This document shows positions 1 to 6,141 of a stretch of DNA of 8,624 nt, one piece after another (positions within the stretch are counted from its first letter, which is position 1; each line of letters opens with the position of its first letter). The translations under genes and the position numbers were made by a program. The DNA is taken from positions 1 to 8,624 of the forward strand of contig JAILHZ010000140.1 of NCBI GenBank assembly GCA_024695545.1, given 5' to 3'. This DNA comes from Clostridiales bacterium (GTDB lineage Bacteria; Bacillota_A; Clostridia; Saccharofermentanales; Saccharofermentanaceae). The notes below the pieces were generated by a model, which saw nothing but the letters and a program-made list of their open reading frames with translations, was not told the origin of the DNA and made no database searches.

Positions 1-965
1 GCTTTTTCGTGCTTGATCTCTTCCTCGAAGAGCTTGTAATCCTCTACCCAGTCGGAGAACTCCGGATCTTCTTTATGCGATGTAAAAAGACCTGTGTTAT
101 TGAGATACGAAGCGAGGTAAGTTGTGACCTTGCATGCGCCCTTATAGTTGAGGTGATCGCCCTTGTCACGGGTGTCGTGATTCCAGTCGATCGGGATCTC
201 CTCGGTAAGAAGATTCATGTCGATGAAATCGATCCCCAGATCTTCCGCGAGATAAGATGTCGAATTGTGACGTTTATAGTTCCAGTTTGTGGTGCTCGGA
301 ACGCTGAGCAGAACGAACTTCGCGCCGATCGAATCGCAGTAGCGCTTGATGGCCTGAACACTCATGCGGTTGAGCCGCGAGATCGAGTCCTTTTCCTTCG
401 TCGGCTTTGAGTTTTCCGGATCCGGCGGAGTATCGCTCGGGATCGTCGTGGTAACGTAGGTATACCCCTTATCGAACTGGCGCGCGGTATACTCCGGACC
501 CTTTGTGAAGTCCCCGGACTTTATGTGCTTCCAGCGGTCATGGTAACGGAAGACCGGAAGGAGCTCACTGAGTTCATCGTACACGGCCTGTGCAGCCGAC
601 TCGCTTCTGTAGATGGCGTTTGCCTCGAGGAAGACGATCTTCGGCTTCTGCTTCTCGCATGCTCTGCGAAGAAGAACGTAAGAGTAGCTGAGGTGCTGTC
701 CGCCGTTGCTGCAGTTGTAGGAAGTGATGCCGGTATCGTTCCAGATCTTCATGGGAATGATCGAACTGTAAGCTTCGCTGTCGCCGAGGATGAGCACGTC
801 GAGAGAGCCTTCTTTTTCCGCGAGAACGCCGTTCGCGAGCTCGTACTCCATGCCGTCCGCCTTCGTATTATTCTTCGGCATAAAGATGCGTGAAGAGACC
901 ATAAGAAGGATAAAAAGTCCCAGAAGGAAAACAAGTGCTTTTGCAATACGTTTTGCGTAAATCAT
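1..965 (-). CDS. Membrane-anchored SGNH-hydrolase-like protein (DltD/AlgX-like role), C-terminus cut off
   Basis: Last visible gene of the operon; 321 full codons are present and the stop lies beyond the left edge. The ATG at 965-963 follows AGGAGG (stop of the MBOAT gene 12 bp upstream), so the start is secure. Residues 5-25 form one hydrophobic segment, a signal anchor that places the domain outside the cell. Residues 56-68 (LDVLILGDSEAYS) hold the SGNH block I with Ser63 as candidate nucleophile; residues 267-274 (DKGDHLNY) hold the block V acid/His pair, with His271 and either Asp267 or Asp270. Family knowledge: an SGNH protein next to an MBOAT usually helps transfer or remove acyl groups on surface polymers (DltD, AlgX/AlgJ). 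The role here is inferred from that pairing; whether it is an acyltransferase, an esterase or an inactive scaffold cannot be told from sequence. Confidence 0.85.
   Translation of the reverse strand, partial: MIYAKRIAKALVFLLGLFILLMVSSRIFMPKNNTKADGMEYELANGVLAEKEGSLDVLILGDSEAYSSIIPMKIWNDTGITSYNCSNGGQHLSYSYVLLRRACEKQKPKIVFLEANAIYRSESAAQAVYDELSELLPVFRYHDRWKHIKSGDFTKGPEYTARQFDKGYTYVTTTIPSDTPPDPENSKPTKEKDSISRLNRMSVQAIKRYCDSIGAKFVLLSVPSTTNWNYKRHNSTSYLAEDLGIDFIDMNLLTEEIPIDWNHDTRDKGDHLNYKGACKVTTYLASYLNNTGLFTSHKEDPEFSDWVEDYKLFEEEIKHEK
933..942. repeat. Copy 1 of the 10-mer AAGTGCTTTT
   Basis: Exact copy on the plus strand, lying inside codons 8-11 of the SGNH gene, about 25 bp from its start. The overlapping codons encode the hydrophobic anchor (AKALV), so the bases may in part be fixed by the protein. 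Confidence 0.6.
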
Positions 966-977
966 CTAATGCCCTCC

Positions 978-2585
978 TTAGAACTCTGCATACATCGGAT
1001 CGACCGGGATATAGCCCGTGCCGTATGCACCGAAAACTACGATAAACATGATCAGCAGATAGAAGACGGCGAACTGGAAAACGATGTTTCTTTTGCCGAT
1101 GGATTCGCGGATCTTGACGCCGCGCTCCTGAAGCAGGCTGATCGTGAAGAGCAGGAGCACGCCGACACCGATAATGATGAAGTCTGCGCGGTCCATGCCG
1201 AAGGTGAAGATCGTGCCGTCCCTGACGGTCTTCACAGAGAAATCCGTAAACATCTTCGAGAACATCGTCAGACCGGCACCGAGGCTCTCCGCACGGAAGA
1301 ACAGCTCGCCGATGCATACGAGGATCGAGGTCCTTACGATCTGAAAGCACTTGTACGGCTTGCTCGATCTCTTGATGTGCAGCTTCTGCGTGACCTTGAT
1401 GATCAGCGGCTCGAAGATGGAGCCCGACAGGATCAGGACGAAGTGGAACATGCCGAAGAAGATGTAGTTCCATCCGGCGCCGTGCCACAGTCCGTTGAAG
1501 AGCCACACGGTGAAGAGTGCGATCGCGCCGGCAAGAAGCGGACCGAAGTGGTTGCCGAGTTTCTTACGTGCGTTTGTCGTGAGCTTCTTCAGAGGCTTAC
1601 TCATCGAGAGCGGGAAGAAGACGTAGTCCTTAAAGAACGTACCGAGCGTGACATGCCAGCGTTTCCAGAACTCAGAGATCGTCGCCGAGAAGAACGGGCG
1701 GCGGAAGTTTTCCGGAAGGTTCACGCCGAAGATCTGCGCGGATCCGATGACGACGTCCATGGTGCCTGAGAAGTCGCAGTAGAGCTGGAGTGTGTAGAAT
1801 ACTGCGGCGAGGATCATGGCAAATCCGTCGTACTCGGCATAGCCGGAGTAGATGTTCTGAAGCATCAGGTTCAGACGGTCCGCGATGACGAGCTTTTTCA
1901 TGACACCGAAGAGGATGCGCTGAAGTCCTAAGATGAAGTTCTCGTACTTGATGCGGTTCGCTTCCCAAAGAGACGAAGCGGTGTCTTCGTAGCGGCAGAT
2001 CGGGCCTTCCATGATCTGCGGGAAGAAACTCATGAACATCGAGATACGCAGAAGGTTTCTGTCCGCAGTGATTTTCTCGCGGTAAACATCGAAGAGGTAC
2101 GCGACGGCCTGAAGGGTATAAAAGGAAATACCGATCGGGATCATGAAGCGCGGCGGGTGTACATGTACCGGCACGTGGATCAGCCTGAACAGGTGATTGA
2201 TGTTCGTGATGCCGAAGGTCGAGTACTTGAGCACGAGCAGCATGCCGACGTGAAAGATCACGGCAAACGTCATGACACGGCGCTGCTTCTTCGTAAACTC
2301 CGCGTTGATTGCTTTCTTTCTGTCGCGGTCCTTCTTATCGATGCCGGACAGTTCTTTTTTACAGTCGTTCTGAATGTCGGCGAGCCACAGTCCGATGTGG
2401 TGGACCGAAAGCGTGGACGCCATGAGGAAAAGCACCAGTTTTCCGCTGATTGCGTAGAAAAACAGGTAGCTGAAGAGAAGCAGTACCCATCTCCTGCCTC
2501 TTTGCGGGAGGATCTCATAGAAGAAGATAGCTGCTAACAGCAGTATGATGTATTGAATCGAAAAATAGGTCGAGATGCTGAACAT
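978..2585 (-). CDS. MBOAT-family membrane O-acyltransferase (DltB-like)
   Basis: A 535-residue polytopic membrane protein, of the usual length for bacterial MBOAT proteins (DltB is shorter, AlgI similar). It is predicted to move an acyl group from the carrier protein on the inside to an acceptor on the outside. Visible motifs are FFPQIMEGPICRYED near residue 190, YCDFSG near 275, FWKRWHVTLGTFFKDYVFFPL with His311, and NGLWHGAGWNYIFFG with His368. His368 is the position of the conserved MBOAT catalytic histidine. Multiple hydrophobic segments occur throughout, with a charged cytoplasmic-type stretch at about residues 77-105 (KKELSGIDKKDRDRKK). The ATG at 2585 lies one base after the stop of the carrier gene, with an AGAGGG ribosome site inside that gene's end, so translation is likely coupled. 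The adjacent ligase and carrier genes make an aminoacyl or related donor more likely than acetyl. The exact substrate is unknown. Confidence 0.93.
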   Translation of the reverse strand: MFSISTYFSIQYIILLLAAIFFYEILPQRGRRWVLLLFSYLFFYAISGKLVLFLMASTLSVHHIGLWLADIQNDCKKELSGIDKKDRDRKKAINAEFTKKQRRVMTFAVIFHVGMLLVLKYSTFGITNINHLFRLIHVPVHVHPPRFMIPIGISFYTLQAVAYLFDVYREKITADRNLLRISMFMSFFPQIMEGPICRYEDTASSLWEANRIKYENFILGLQRILFGVMKKLVIADRLNLMLQNIYSGYAEYDGFAMILAAVFYTLQLYCDFSGTMDVVIGSAQIFGVNLPENFRRPFFSATISEFWKRWHVTLGTFFKDYVFFPLSMSKPLKKLTTNARKKLGNHFGPLLAGAIALFTVWLFNGLWHGAGWNYIFFGMFHFVLILSGSIFEPLIIKVTQKLHIKRSSKPYKCFQIVRTSILVCIGELFFRAESLGAGLTMFSKMFTDFSVKTVRDGTIFTFGMDRADFIIIGVGVLLLFTISLLQERGVKIRESIGKRNIVFQFAVFYLLIMFIVVFGAYGTGYIPVDPMYAEF

Positions 2586-2586
2586 G

Positions 2587-2820
2587 TCAGCCCTCTTCTG
2601 ACAGACGTGTGATCATGTCCCACATTGCCGCAGCGGAATTGAAGTTCTCCGGAATGATCTCGACGGTCGGGATCGTGATGTCGAATTCCTCCTCGAGTTC
2701 AGCAACCAGCGAAATAATCGCCAGCGAATTGAGATAGTGGTCGTCGATGAGCGTCGTGCATGTCTCAAAATCTACCTCCGGCTGAATGTCTTCCAGGATC
2801 TCCAATAATCTCTCGTCCAT
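2587..2820 (-). CDS. Small acyl/aminoacyl carrier protein (DltC-like)
   Basis: A 77-residue acidic helical protein, almost the length of DltC. The phosphopantetheine attachment site is in YLNSLAIISLVAELEEEF, with Ser32 as the modified residue. The usual Asp before this Ser (DSL) is Asn here (NSL). It should carry the group activated by the ligase gene of the same operon and hand it to the MBOAT protein encoded directly after it. The frame is open upstream as far as 2913, but I start at the ATG at 2820: it gives the normal carrier length, the upstream codons encode a Lys-rich stretch unlike any carrier, and AAAGGAG lies about 10 bases before this ATG. It belongs to the carrier superfamily with high certainty; the cargo is not shown by the sequence. 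Confidence 0.92.
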   Translation of the reverse strand: MDERLLEILEDIQPEVDFETCTTLIDDHYLNSLAIISLVAELEEEFDITIPTVEIIPENFNSAAAMWDMITRLSEEG

Positions 2821-2929
2821 AGTTCTTTTTCTCCTTTTACCTTTGTTTCCTTGATTTAGACTAATTTGAATTGCTTTTTTATTTCGTGAGAAGAAAATCT
2901 TCTTGAAAAGCACTTGTGCCCTCAGGGAT
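2821..2929 (-). other. AT-rich intra-operon gap with a small hairpin
   Basis: This 109-bp spacer between decarboxylase and carrier genes contrasts with the 4-bp overlap and 1-12-bp gaps elsewhere in the operon. Read on the minus strand it holds a perfect 6-bp hairpin (AGAAGA, loop TTT, TCTTCT; 2889-2903) and runs of A. No T-tract follows the hairpin, so it is not a convincing terminator. It could act as an mRNA-processing or stability element that lets the carrier be made in larger amount, or hold an internal promoter; no good -35/-10 pair is visible. Confidence 0.4.
2906..2915. repeat. Copy 2 of the 10-mer (AAAAGCACTT on the plus strand)
   Basis: Exact copy in the non-coding gap just after the decarboxylase stop, where no protein constraint applies. 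Confidence 0.65.
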
Positions 2930-4234
2930 TTACCCTTGTCCGACCGGACTCGGTGAGTTGAACTGCTCTGTCTGGATCTGTTCTCTTACCTTCGTAAAAG
3001 CACCGTTCCCGTCGAGCAGGAATACACTCGGAAGTTCGCGTGACAGGAACAGCGAGATGCCCTCGGTCGGGCAGTATGCGCCCGCGTCCTCGAAGGCGAG
3101 AATGTCGCCGATCTTAAGAGCTCCGAACGGATATTTCTTCACGAGAAAATCGTTGATCGTGCAGAGCGATCCGCAGATATTCCAGTCGCAGGGCTCCGCA
3201 CTTTCCGCGCCGCCGGCAGTTTCCGTAGCCGGAAGACGTCGGATCTTCGGGTGCTTCATGGCCATGAACTGACCGTAGTAAACGATCTGGTGCATGCCAC
3301 CGTCCACGATCGCATAGCGCTCGCCGCAGTTAAACTTCGTATCGACCACTTTCGTCAGGTACGTGCCGCAGCTTGCCGCGATACTGCGCCCGATCTCAAG
3401 TGTGATCTTTCCCTTGAAAGCCATCCCGGAAAGAAGATCCGAGAATTCCTTCATGAATGTATCTTCGTCGAAGTTCTCCCCCTCGAAGTAGCTGACCGGG
3501 AAGCCCGTGCCGTACTCGAGTTTTCTTGTCTCGAAAGAGAACTGGTCGCGCAGTTCTTTGATCACTTCATCGACATAGTCGAGTTCTCTTTTCAGTTTCT
3601 TTAGGGAGTTCTTCTGAGTGCCCGAGAAATACTGGATACCGATAATGTCGATGAACGGATCGTCCTTGTATTCGCTGATCACGTCGAAAAGATCTGCCTT
3701 GTCGAGACCGAACTGTGTTCCGCTCGTCAGGCGGATCAGAACGGGCAGCTGCCGGCCGGAGATTCCCTCTGCGCCCTCAGCCCTGGACGCGCCCATCTCA
3801 TCAGCATCGGTCACAGACGCATTCTTCGCATCTGAAGTATTGGCGAGCACCATCTGTTTTTTTGCCGCTTCGCGCAGAAGGAAAAACTGGTGCTTCGATT
3901 CAGCTGTAAATACCGCGATCGGATCCTTTTCGGAAACGAGTTCTCCGATGAAATCTTCCTGCTTGTTGACGCCGGAAATGACGTATTTTCCATGCGGGCA
4001 GGAGAGCTTCTCGCAGATCCGGTATTCGCCGGGCGAGCAGATCTCGAGATAATCAACGAGCTCGCATGCTTTTCCGATAATGAAGGTGTTCGCCTTTACC
4101 GCATAGCACAGTTCGACCTCGGAAGGGAGGCTCCTTCGGAGGTAAGAGATACGCTTTTCGAGTTCACCCAGATCGAAGATGTAGGCCGGTGTGGCTTCGC
4201 CGGAAGTAAGGGAAAGGATCTGTTCCGTCGTCAT
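2930..4234 (-). CDS. Fold-III PLP-dependent amino acid decarboxylase, carrier/ligase-associated
   Basis: A 434-residue protein of the alanine-racemase-fold decarboxylases (diaminopimelate/ornithine decarboxylase relatives). CYAVKAN near the N-terminus carries the PLP lysine (Lys47). EIGRSIAASCGTY with Arg283 matches the EPGRS substrate/phosphate motif. CGSLCTINDFL with Cys358 matches the GPxC catalytic-cysteine motif of the C-terminal barrel, and FEDAGAYC follows. After Cys358 the sequence is TIND, not the ESGD of true diaminopimelate decarboxylases, so the Glu that reads the distal amino group of diaminopimelate is missing; a lysA call would be wrong. Two Ala/Glu/Gly/Ser-rich insertions are seen at about residues 131-162 and 322-336. 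The ATG overlaps the ligase stop (ATGA), so the two are translationally coupled. It could make the amino acid that the ligase loads, or decarboxylate a carrier-bound amino acid as BtrK does in butirosin synthesis. Substrate unknown. Confidence 0.85.
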   Translation of the reverse strand: MTTEQILSLTSGEATPAYIFDLGELEKRISYLRRSLPSEVELCYAVKANTFIIGKACELVDYLEICSPGEYRICEKLSCPHGKYVISGVNKQEDFIGELVSEKDPIAVFTAESKHQFFLLREAAKKQMVLANTSDAKNASVTDADEMGASRAEGAEGISGRQLPVLIRLTSGTQFGLDKADLFDVISEYKDDPFIDIIGIQYFSGTQKNSLKKLKRELDYVDEVIKELRDQFSFETRKLEYGTGFPVSYFEGENFDEDTFMKEFSDLLSGMAFKGKITLEIGRSIAASCGTYLTKVVDTKFNCGERYAIVDGGMHQIVYYGQFMAMKHPKIRRLPATETAGGAESAEPCDWNICGSLCTINDFLVKKYPFGALKIGDILAFEDAGAYCPTEGISLFLSRELPSVFLLDGNGAFTKVREQIQTEQFNSPSPVGQG

Positions 4235-5790
4235 GCTCTGGATCTCCTTTCCAAAAGTGCTTTTCGATCGATCTTACCGTTCTTGTTGAGCGGGAATTCG
4301 TCGATCTGCTTCAAAATCCCCGGGATAAAGTAGACGGGGAGAGTCTTGCTGAGCTCCGCGTGAAGCTCCTTCTTATCCATCGCGCCAACGTAGAAGCCGT
4401 ACAGGCGCTGTTTCTCTTCGTTAAAGATCACGCAGCAGCGGTTGATCCCCGGAACTTCGGAGATGGCGCGCTCGATCTCCTCGATCTCGATGCGGTGGCC
4501 CATGTACTTGATCTGGAAGTCTTTTCTGCCGCAGAAGTAAAGCTCTTCGCCGTCCGCCGCATATCTTCCGAGGTCGCCTGTTCTGTAGATCTTCTCGGGA
4601 TAGCAGTTGTTGAGCGGGTCATCGGGAAAAGCACTTGCCGTCTGTTCGGGATTTCTGAAGTAGCCGAGTGCGAGCGCAGAACCGCGTACGCAGATCTCGC
4701 CCGTAACATCGGGTTCCGTGATCTCTTTGTTTTCGGCATCGAGCAGGAAAACGTGCTCGTTCGGGAACGGAAGACCGATCGGGATACCGTCGCTGTAATC
4801 GCGGGAACGGTCGATGCGGTGATAAGTGCAGTTGCAGGTGATCTCGGTAGGACCGTAAAGATTCACAAACTCGGCATCCGGAAGATGTGCCATCCAGTCA
4901 CGGAGGTGCTTGATCGGCATGACCTCACCGCTGAAGAGCACGCGTCTTACGGTTTCGGGCGTCTTATAGTCGAGACCGTGACAGGTCGTGATGAGGCAAA
5001 GTGCCGAGACCGCCCAGATCATGGTCGTGATGTTATGCTCGCAGAGGAAGTCGAGAAGCGCGACCGGCTGGGAGAAGAGTCTCTTCGGCACGATCACGAG
5101 GGTAGCGCCTGTTTTCAGCGCGGAGTAGATATCCTTGACGGAAACGTCGAAATCGAAGGGTGCCTGGTTGGCGATGACGTCGCTCTCTGTGATACCGAAC
5201 ATCGGCGCGAAGACTTCGATGAAGTCGAGAACGCTTCTGTGTCCGACAACGACACCCTTCGGAACGCCTGTCGAACCGGATGTGAAGTTTGCGTAGAGCG
5301 GGTCGGTGTCCACGGCTCTTTCACGGATCGCGGATAGGATCTCCGGATCCTCCGAAGATGCGATCAGATCGTCGACCAGAAGGATCCTGTCCTTCGGTGC
5401 GATCTTCTCCGCGGTTTCAAGATGCTCATTATTTGTCACGATAAACGGAGCGTCGAGCACATCCTGAATCTGCTTCATGCGGCTTTCCGGGAACTCGGGG
5501 TTCAGCTGGACGTAGAAGCAGCCGGCATAAACGATGCCCATGAATGTGCAGAGTGTGTCACAGCCCTTTTCGAGAAGGACGGCGACCGGCTTTCTGAGAA
5601 GACGCGAACGCGCCGGCGCAGAAAGGCCTTCCGCTCCCGCGCCGAGCTTTCCGGCCAGTGCGGATCCGATGCATCGGGAAATATGTAAAAATTCTTCGTA
5701 AGTATATGATTTCGTCTCGTCAATAAGGGCCGTTTTGCCAGAAAAAGACAAAGCATCCTGCTCGAGATACTCCAATATATTGCGCAACAC
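4231..5790 (-). CDS. Amino-acid adenylating ligase, DltA/NRPS A-domain type
   Basis: A 519-residue stand-alone AMP-forming ligase that should activate a carboxylic substrate as the adenylate and load it on the carrier encoded two genes downstream. All core motifs are present: FTSGSTGVPKG (A3), FDVSVKD (A4), NLYGPTE (A5), YRTGDLGRY (A7), GRKDFQIKYMGHRIEIEEIE (A8) and NKNGKIDRKAL with the catalytic Lys506 (A10). Asp215 corresponds to the Asp that binds the amino group of amino acid substrates. The residue four later is Lys219, where DltA has Met and Phe-activating A domains have Trp. An extra Ala/Gly/Ser/Arg-rich loop lies at about residues 46-66. The frame is open to a TTG at 5844, but I prefer the GTG at 5790: it gives the family-like beginning (M)LRNILEYLEQ and leaves a plausible leader after the -10 box at 5833-5838. 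The TTG at 5787 and the GTG at 5808 are alternatives; none has a strong ribosome site. Confidence 0.9.
   Translation of the reverse strand: MLRNILEYLEQDALSFSGKTALIDETKSYTYEEFLHISRCIGSALAGKLGAGAEGLSAPARSRLLRKPVAVLLEKGCDTLCTFMGIVYAGCFYVQLNPEFPESRMKQIQDVLDAPFIVTNNEHLETAEKIAPKDRILLVDDLIASSEDPEILSAIRERAVDTDPLYANFTSGSTGVPKGVVVGHRSVLDFIEVFAPMFGITESDVIANQAPFDFDVSVKDIYSALKTGATLVIVPKRLFSQPVALLDFLCEHNITTMIWAVSALCLITTCHGLDYKTPETVRRVLFSGEVMPIKHLRDWMAHLPDAEFVNLYGPTEITCNCTYHRIDRSRDYSDGIPIGLPFPNEHVFLLDAENKEITEPDVTGEICVRGSALALGYFRNPEQTASAFPDDPLNNCYPEKIYRTGDLGRYAADGEELYFCGRKDFQIKYMGHRIEIEEIERAISEVPGINRCCVIFNEEKQRLYGFYVGAMDKKELHAELSKTLPVYFIPGILKQIDEFPLNKNGKIDRKALLERRSRA
4255..4264. repeat. Copy 3 of the 10-mer AAGTGCTTTT
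   Basis: Exact copy inside the last codons of the ligase gene, about 20 bp from its stop. With two further A bases it forms AAAAGTGCTTTT (4253-4264), a sequence shared in full with copy 5. Confidence 0.65.
4627..4636. repeat. Copy 4 of the 10-mer (AAAAGCACTT on the plus strand)
   Basis: Exact copy in the interior of the ligase gene, in codons for TASAFPDD. It is the only copy not near a gene boundary. Confidence 0.6.
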
Positions 5791-5832
5791 TTTATACGTC
5801 CACTCCACTAACTTCTTAGTTATCCAAAGCGT

Positions 5833-5838
5833 ATTATA
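5833..5838 (-). promoter_or_regulatory. Candidate -10 box of the acylation operon
   Basis: The minus strand reads a perfect TATAAT here, 43 bp before the chosen GTG start of the ligase gene. Transcription would begin near 5826. At the normal 17-18-bp distance upstream there is no TTGACA-like box (ATACCA is seen), so the promoter is probably weak, activator-dependent, or misassigned. Confidence 0.45.
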
Positions 5839-5857
5839 GGACAAAAAATGAGCCGTG

Positions 5858-5869
5858 GTATTACAATAC
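5858..5869. promoter_or_regulatory. 12-bp inverted repeat over the -35 position, possible operator
   Basis: Plus strand GTATTACAATAC: arms GTATT and AATAC around a 2-bp centre. It covers the place where the -35 box of the operon promoter should be, which suits a regulator site. It is short enough to occur by chance. Confidence 0.3.
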
Positions 5870-5905
5870 TGTCATTTTGGGGCCAAAATCTGTAAATTGT
5901 ATGAA

Positions 5906-5915
5906 AAGTGCTTTT
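5906..5915. repeat. Copy 5 of the 10-mer AAGTGCTTTT
   Basis: Exact copy in non-coding DNA about 70 bp upstream of the operon -10 box; it extends to AAAAGTGCTTTTCG like copy 3. Confidence 0.65.
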
Positions 5916-6022
5916 CGGGCCGCCTGAAAAACGTGTTTCGGATGGTTCCCGGAGCAAAACCGAGATCAAAACGTAATGATCCTGAAAGCGTATCATATCT
6001 TGAAAGACACCCTTGCCTATAG

Positions 6023-6042
6023 TAATCTTTTGGTATAGATTA
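6023..6042. promoter_or_regulatory. Inverted repeat TAATCT-N8-AGATTA upstream of the VanW-family gene
   Basis: Perfect 6-bp arms at 6023-6028 and 6037-6042 with an 8-bp centre, about 100 bp before the ATG of the VanW-family gene and overlapping its weak promoter candidate. Size and place fit a dimeric repressor site, but no partner regulator is encoded in the window. Confidence 0.3.
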
Positions 6043-6141
6043 GGATAACTCTCTAATAAATTGCGGAACGGCAAGGCGGGAGTCATCCGACAGGAAAAGA
6101 AACCAGTTGATATATCAGGGAAAACAGGGGCGTTGACATCT

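Larger units (their letters stand above)
5791..6141. promoter_or_regulatory. Divergent intergenic region between the acylation operon and the VanW-family gene
   Basis: About 350 bp without a convincing gene; short open frames here have no ribosome site or recognisable protein. It must hold promoters for both directions. Contents: the -10 box and inverted repeat for the operon (listed separately), 10-mer copy 5, an inverted repeat at 6023-6042, and a weak plus-strand promoter candidate (TTGCCT at 6013-6018 and TGG-TATAGA at 6031-6039, spacer only 15). I do not see a clear plus-strand promoter, so the VanW-family transcript start remains open. Confidence 0.6.

Noticed and set aside
969..1769. 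Long plus-strand open frames opposite the MBOAT, ligase and decarboxylase genes (also 4360-5337, 9-410, 525-893)
   Set aside because: They lie antisense to genes with clear motifs, are rich in Arg/Glu/Asp/Val in the pattern produced by GC-rich codons read backwards, and lack ribosome sites.
2821..2913. Extended N-terminus of the carrier protein
   Set aside because: It encodes a Lys/Arg-rich stretch foreign to carriers, and the internal ATG at 2820 has a ribosome site and gives the standard length.
2930..4234. Alanine racemase supplying D-Ala to the Dlt-like pathway
   Set aside because: The EIGRS and CGSLC motifs and the domain order (TIM barrel then sheet domain with a Cys motif) are those of decarboxylases; racemase hallmarks such as the catalytic Tyr motif are not seen.
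6133..6138. Perfect TTGACA as a -35 box
   Set aside because: No -10 box follows at 15-19 bp, and it lies directly before the VanW-family ATG, so it would give a transcript lacking the start.
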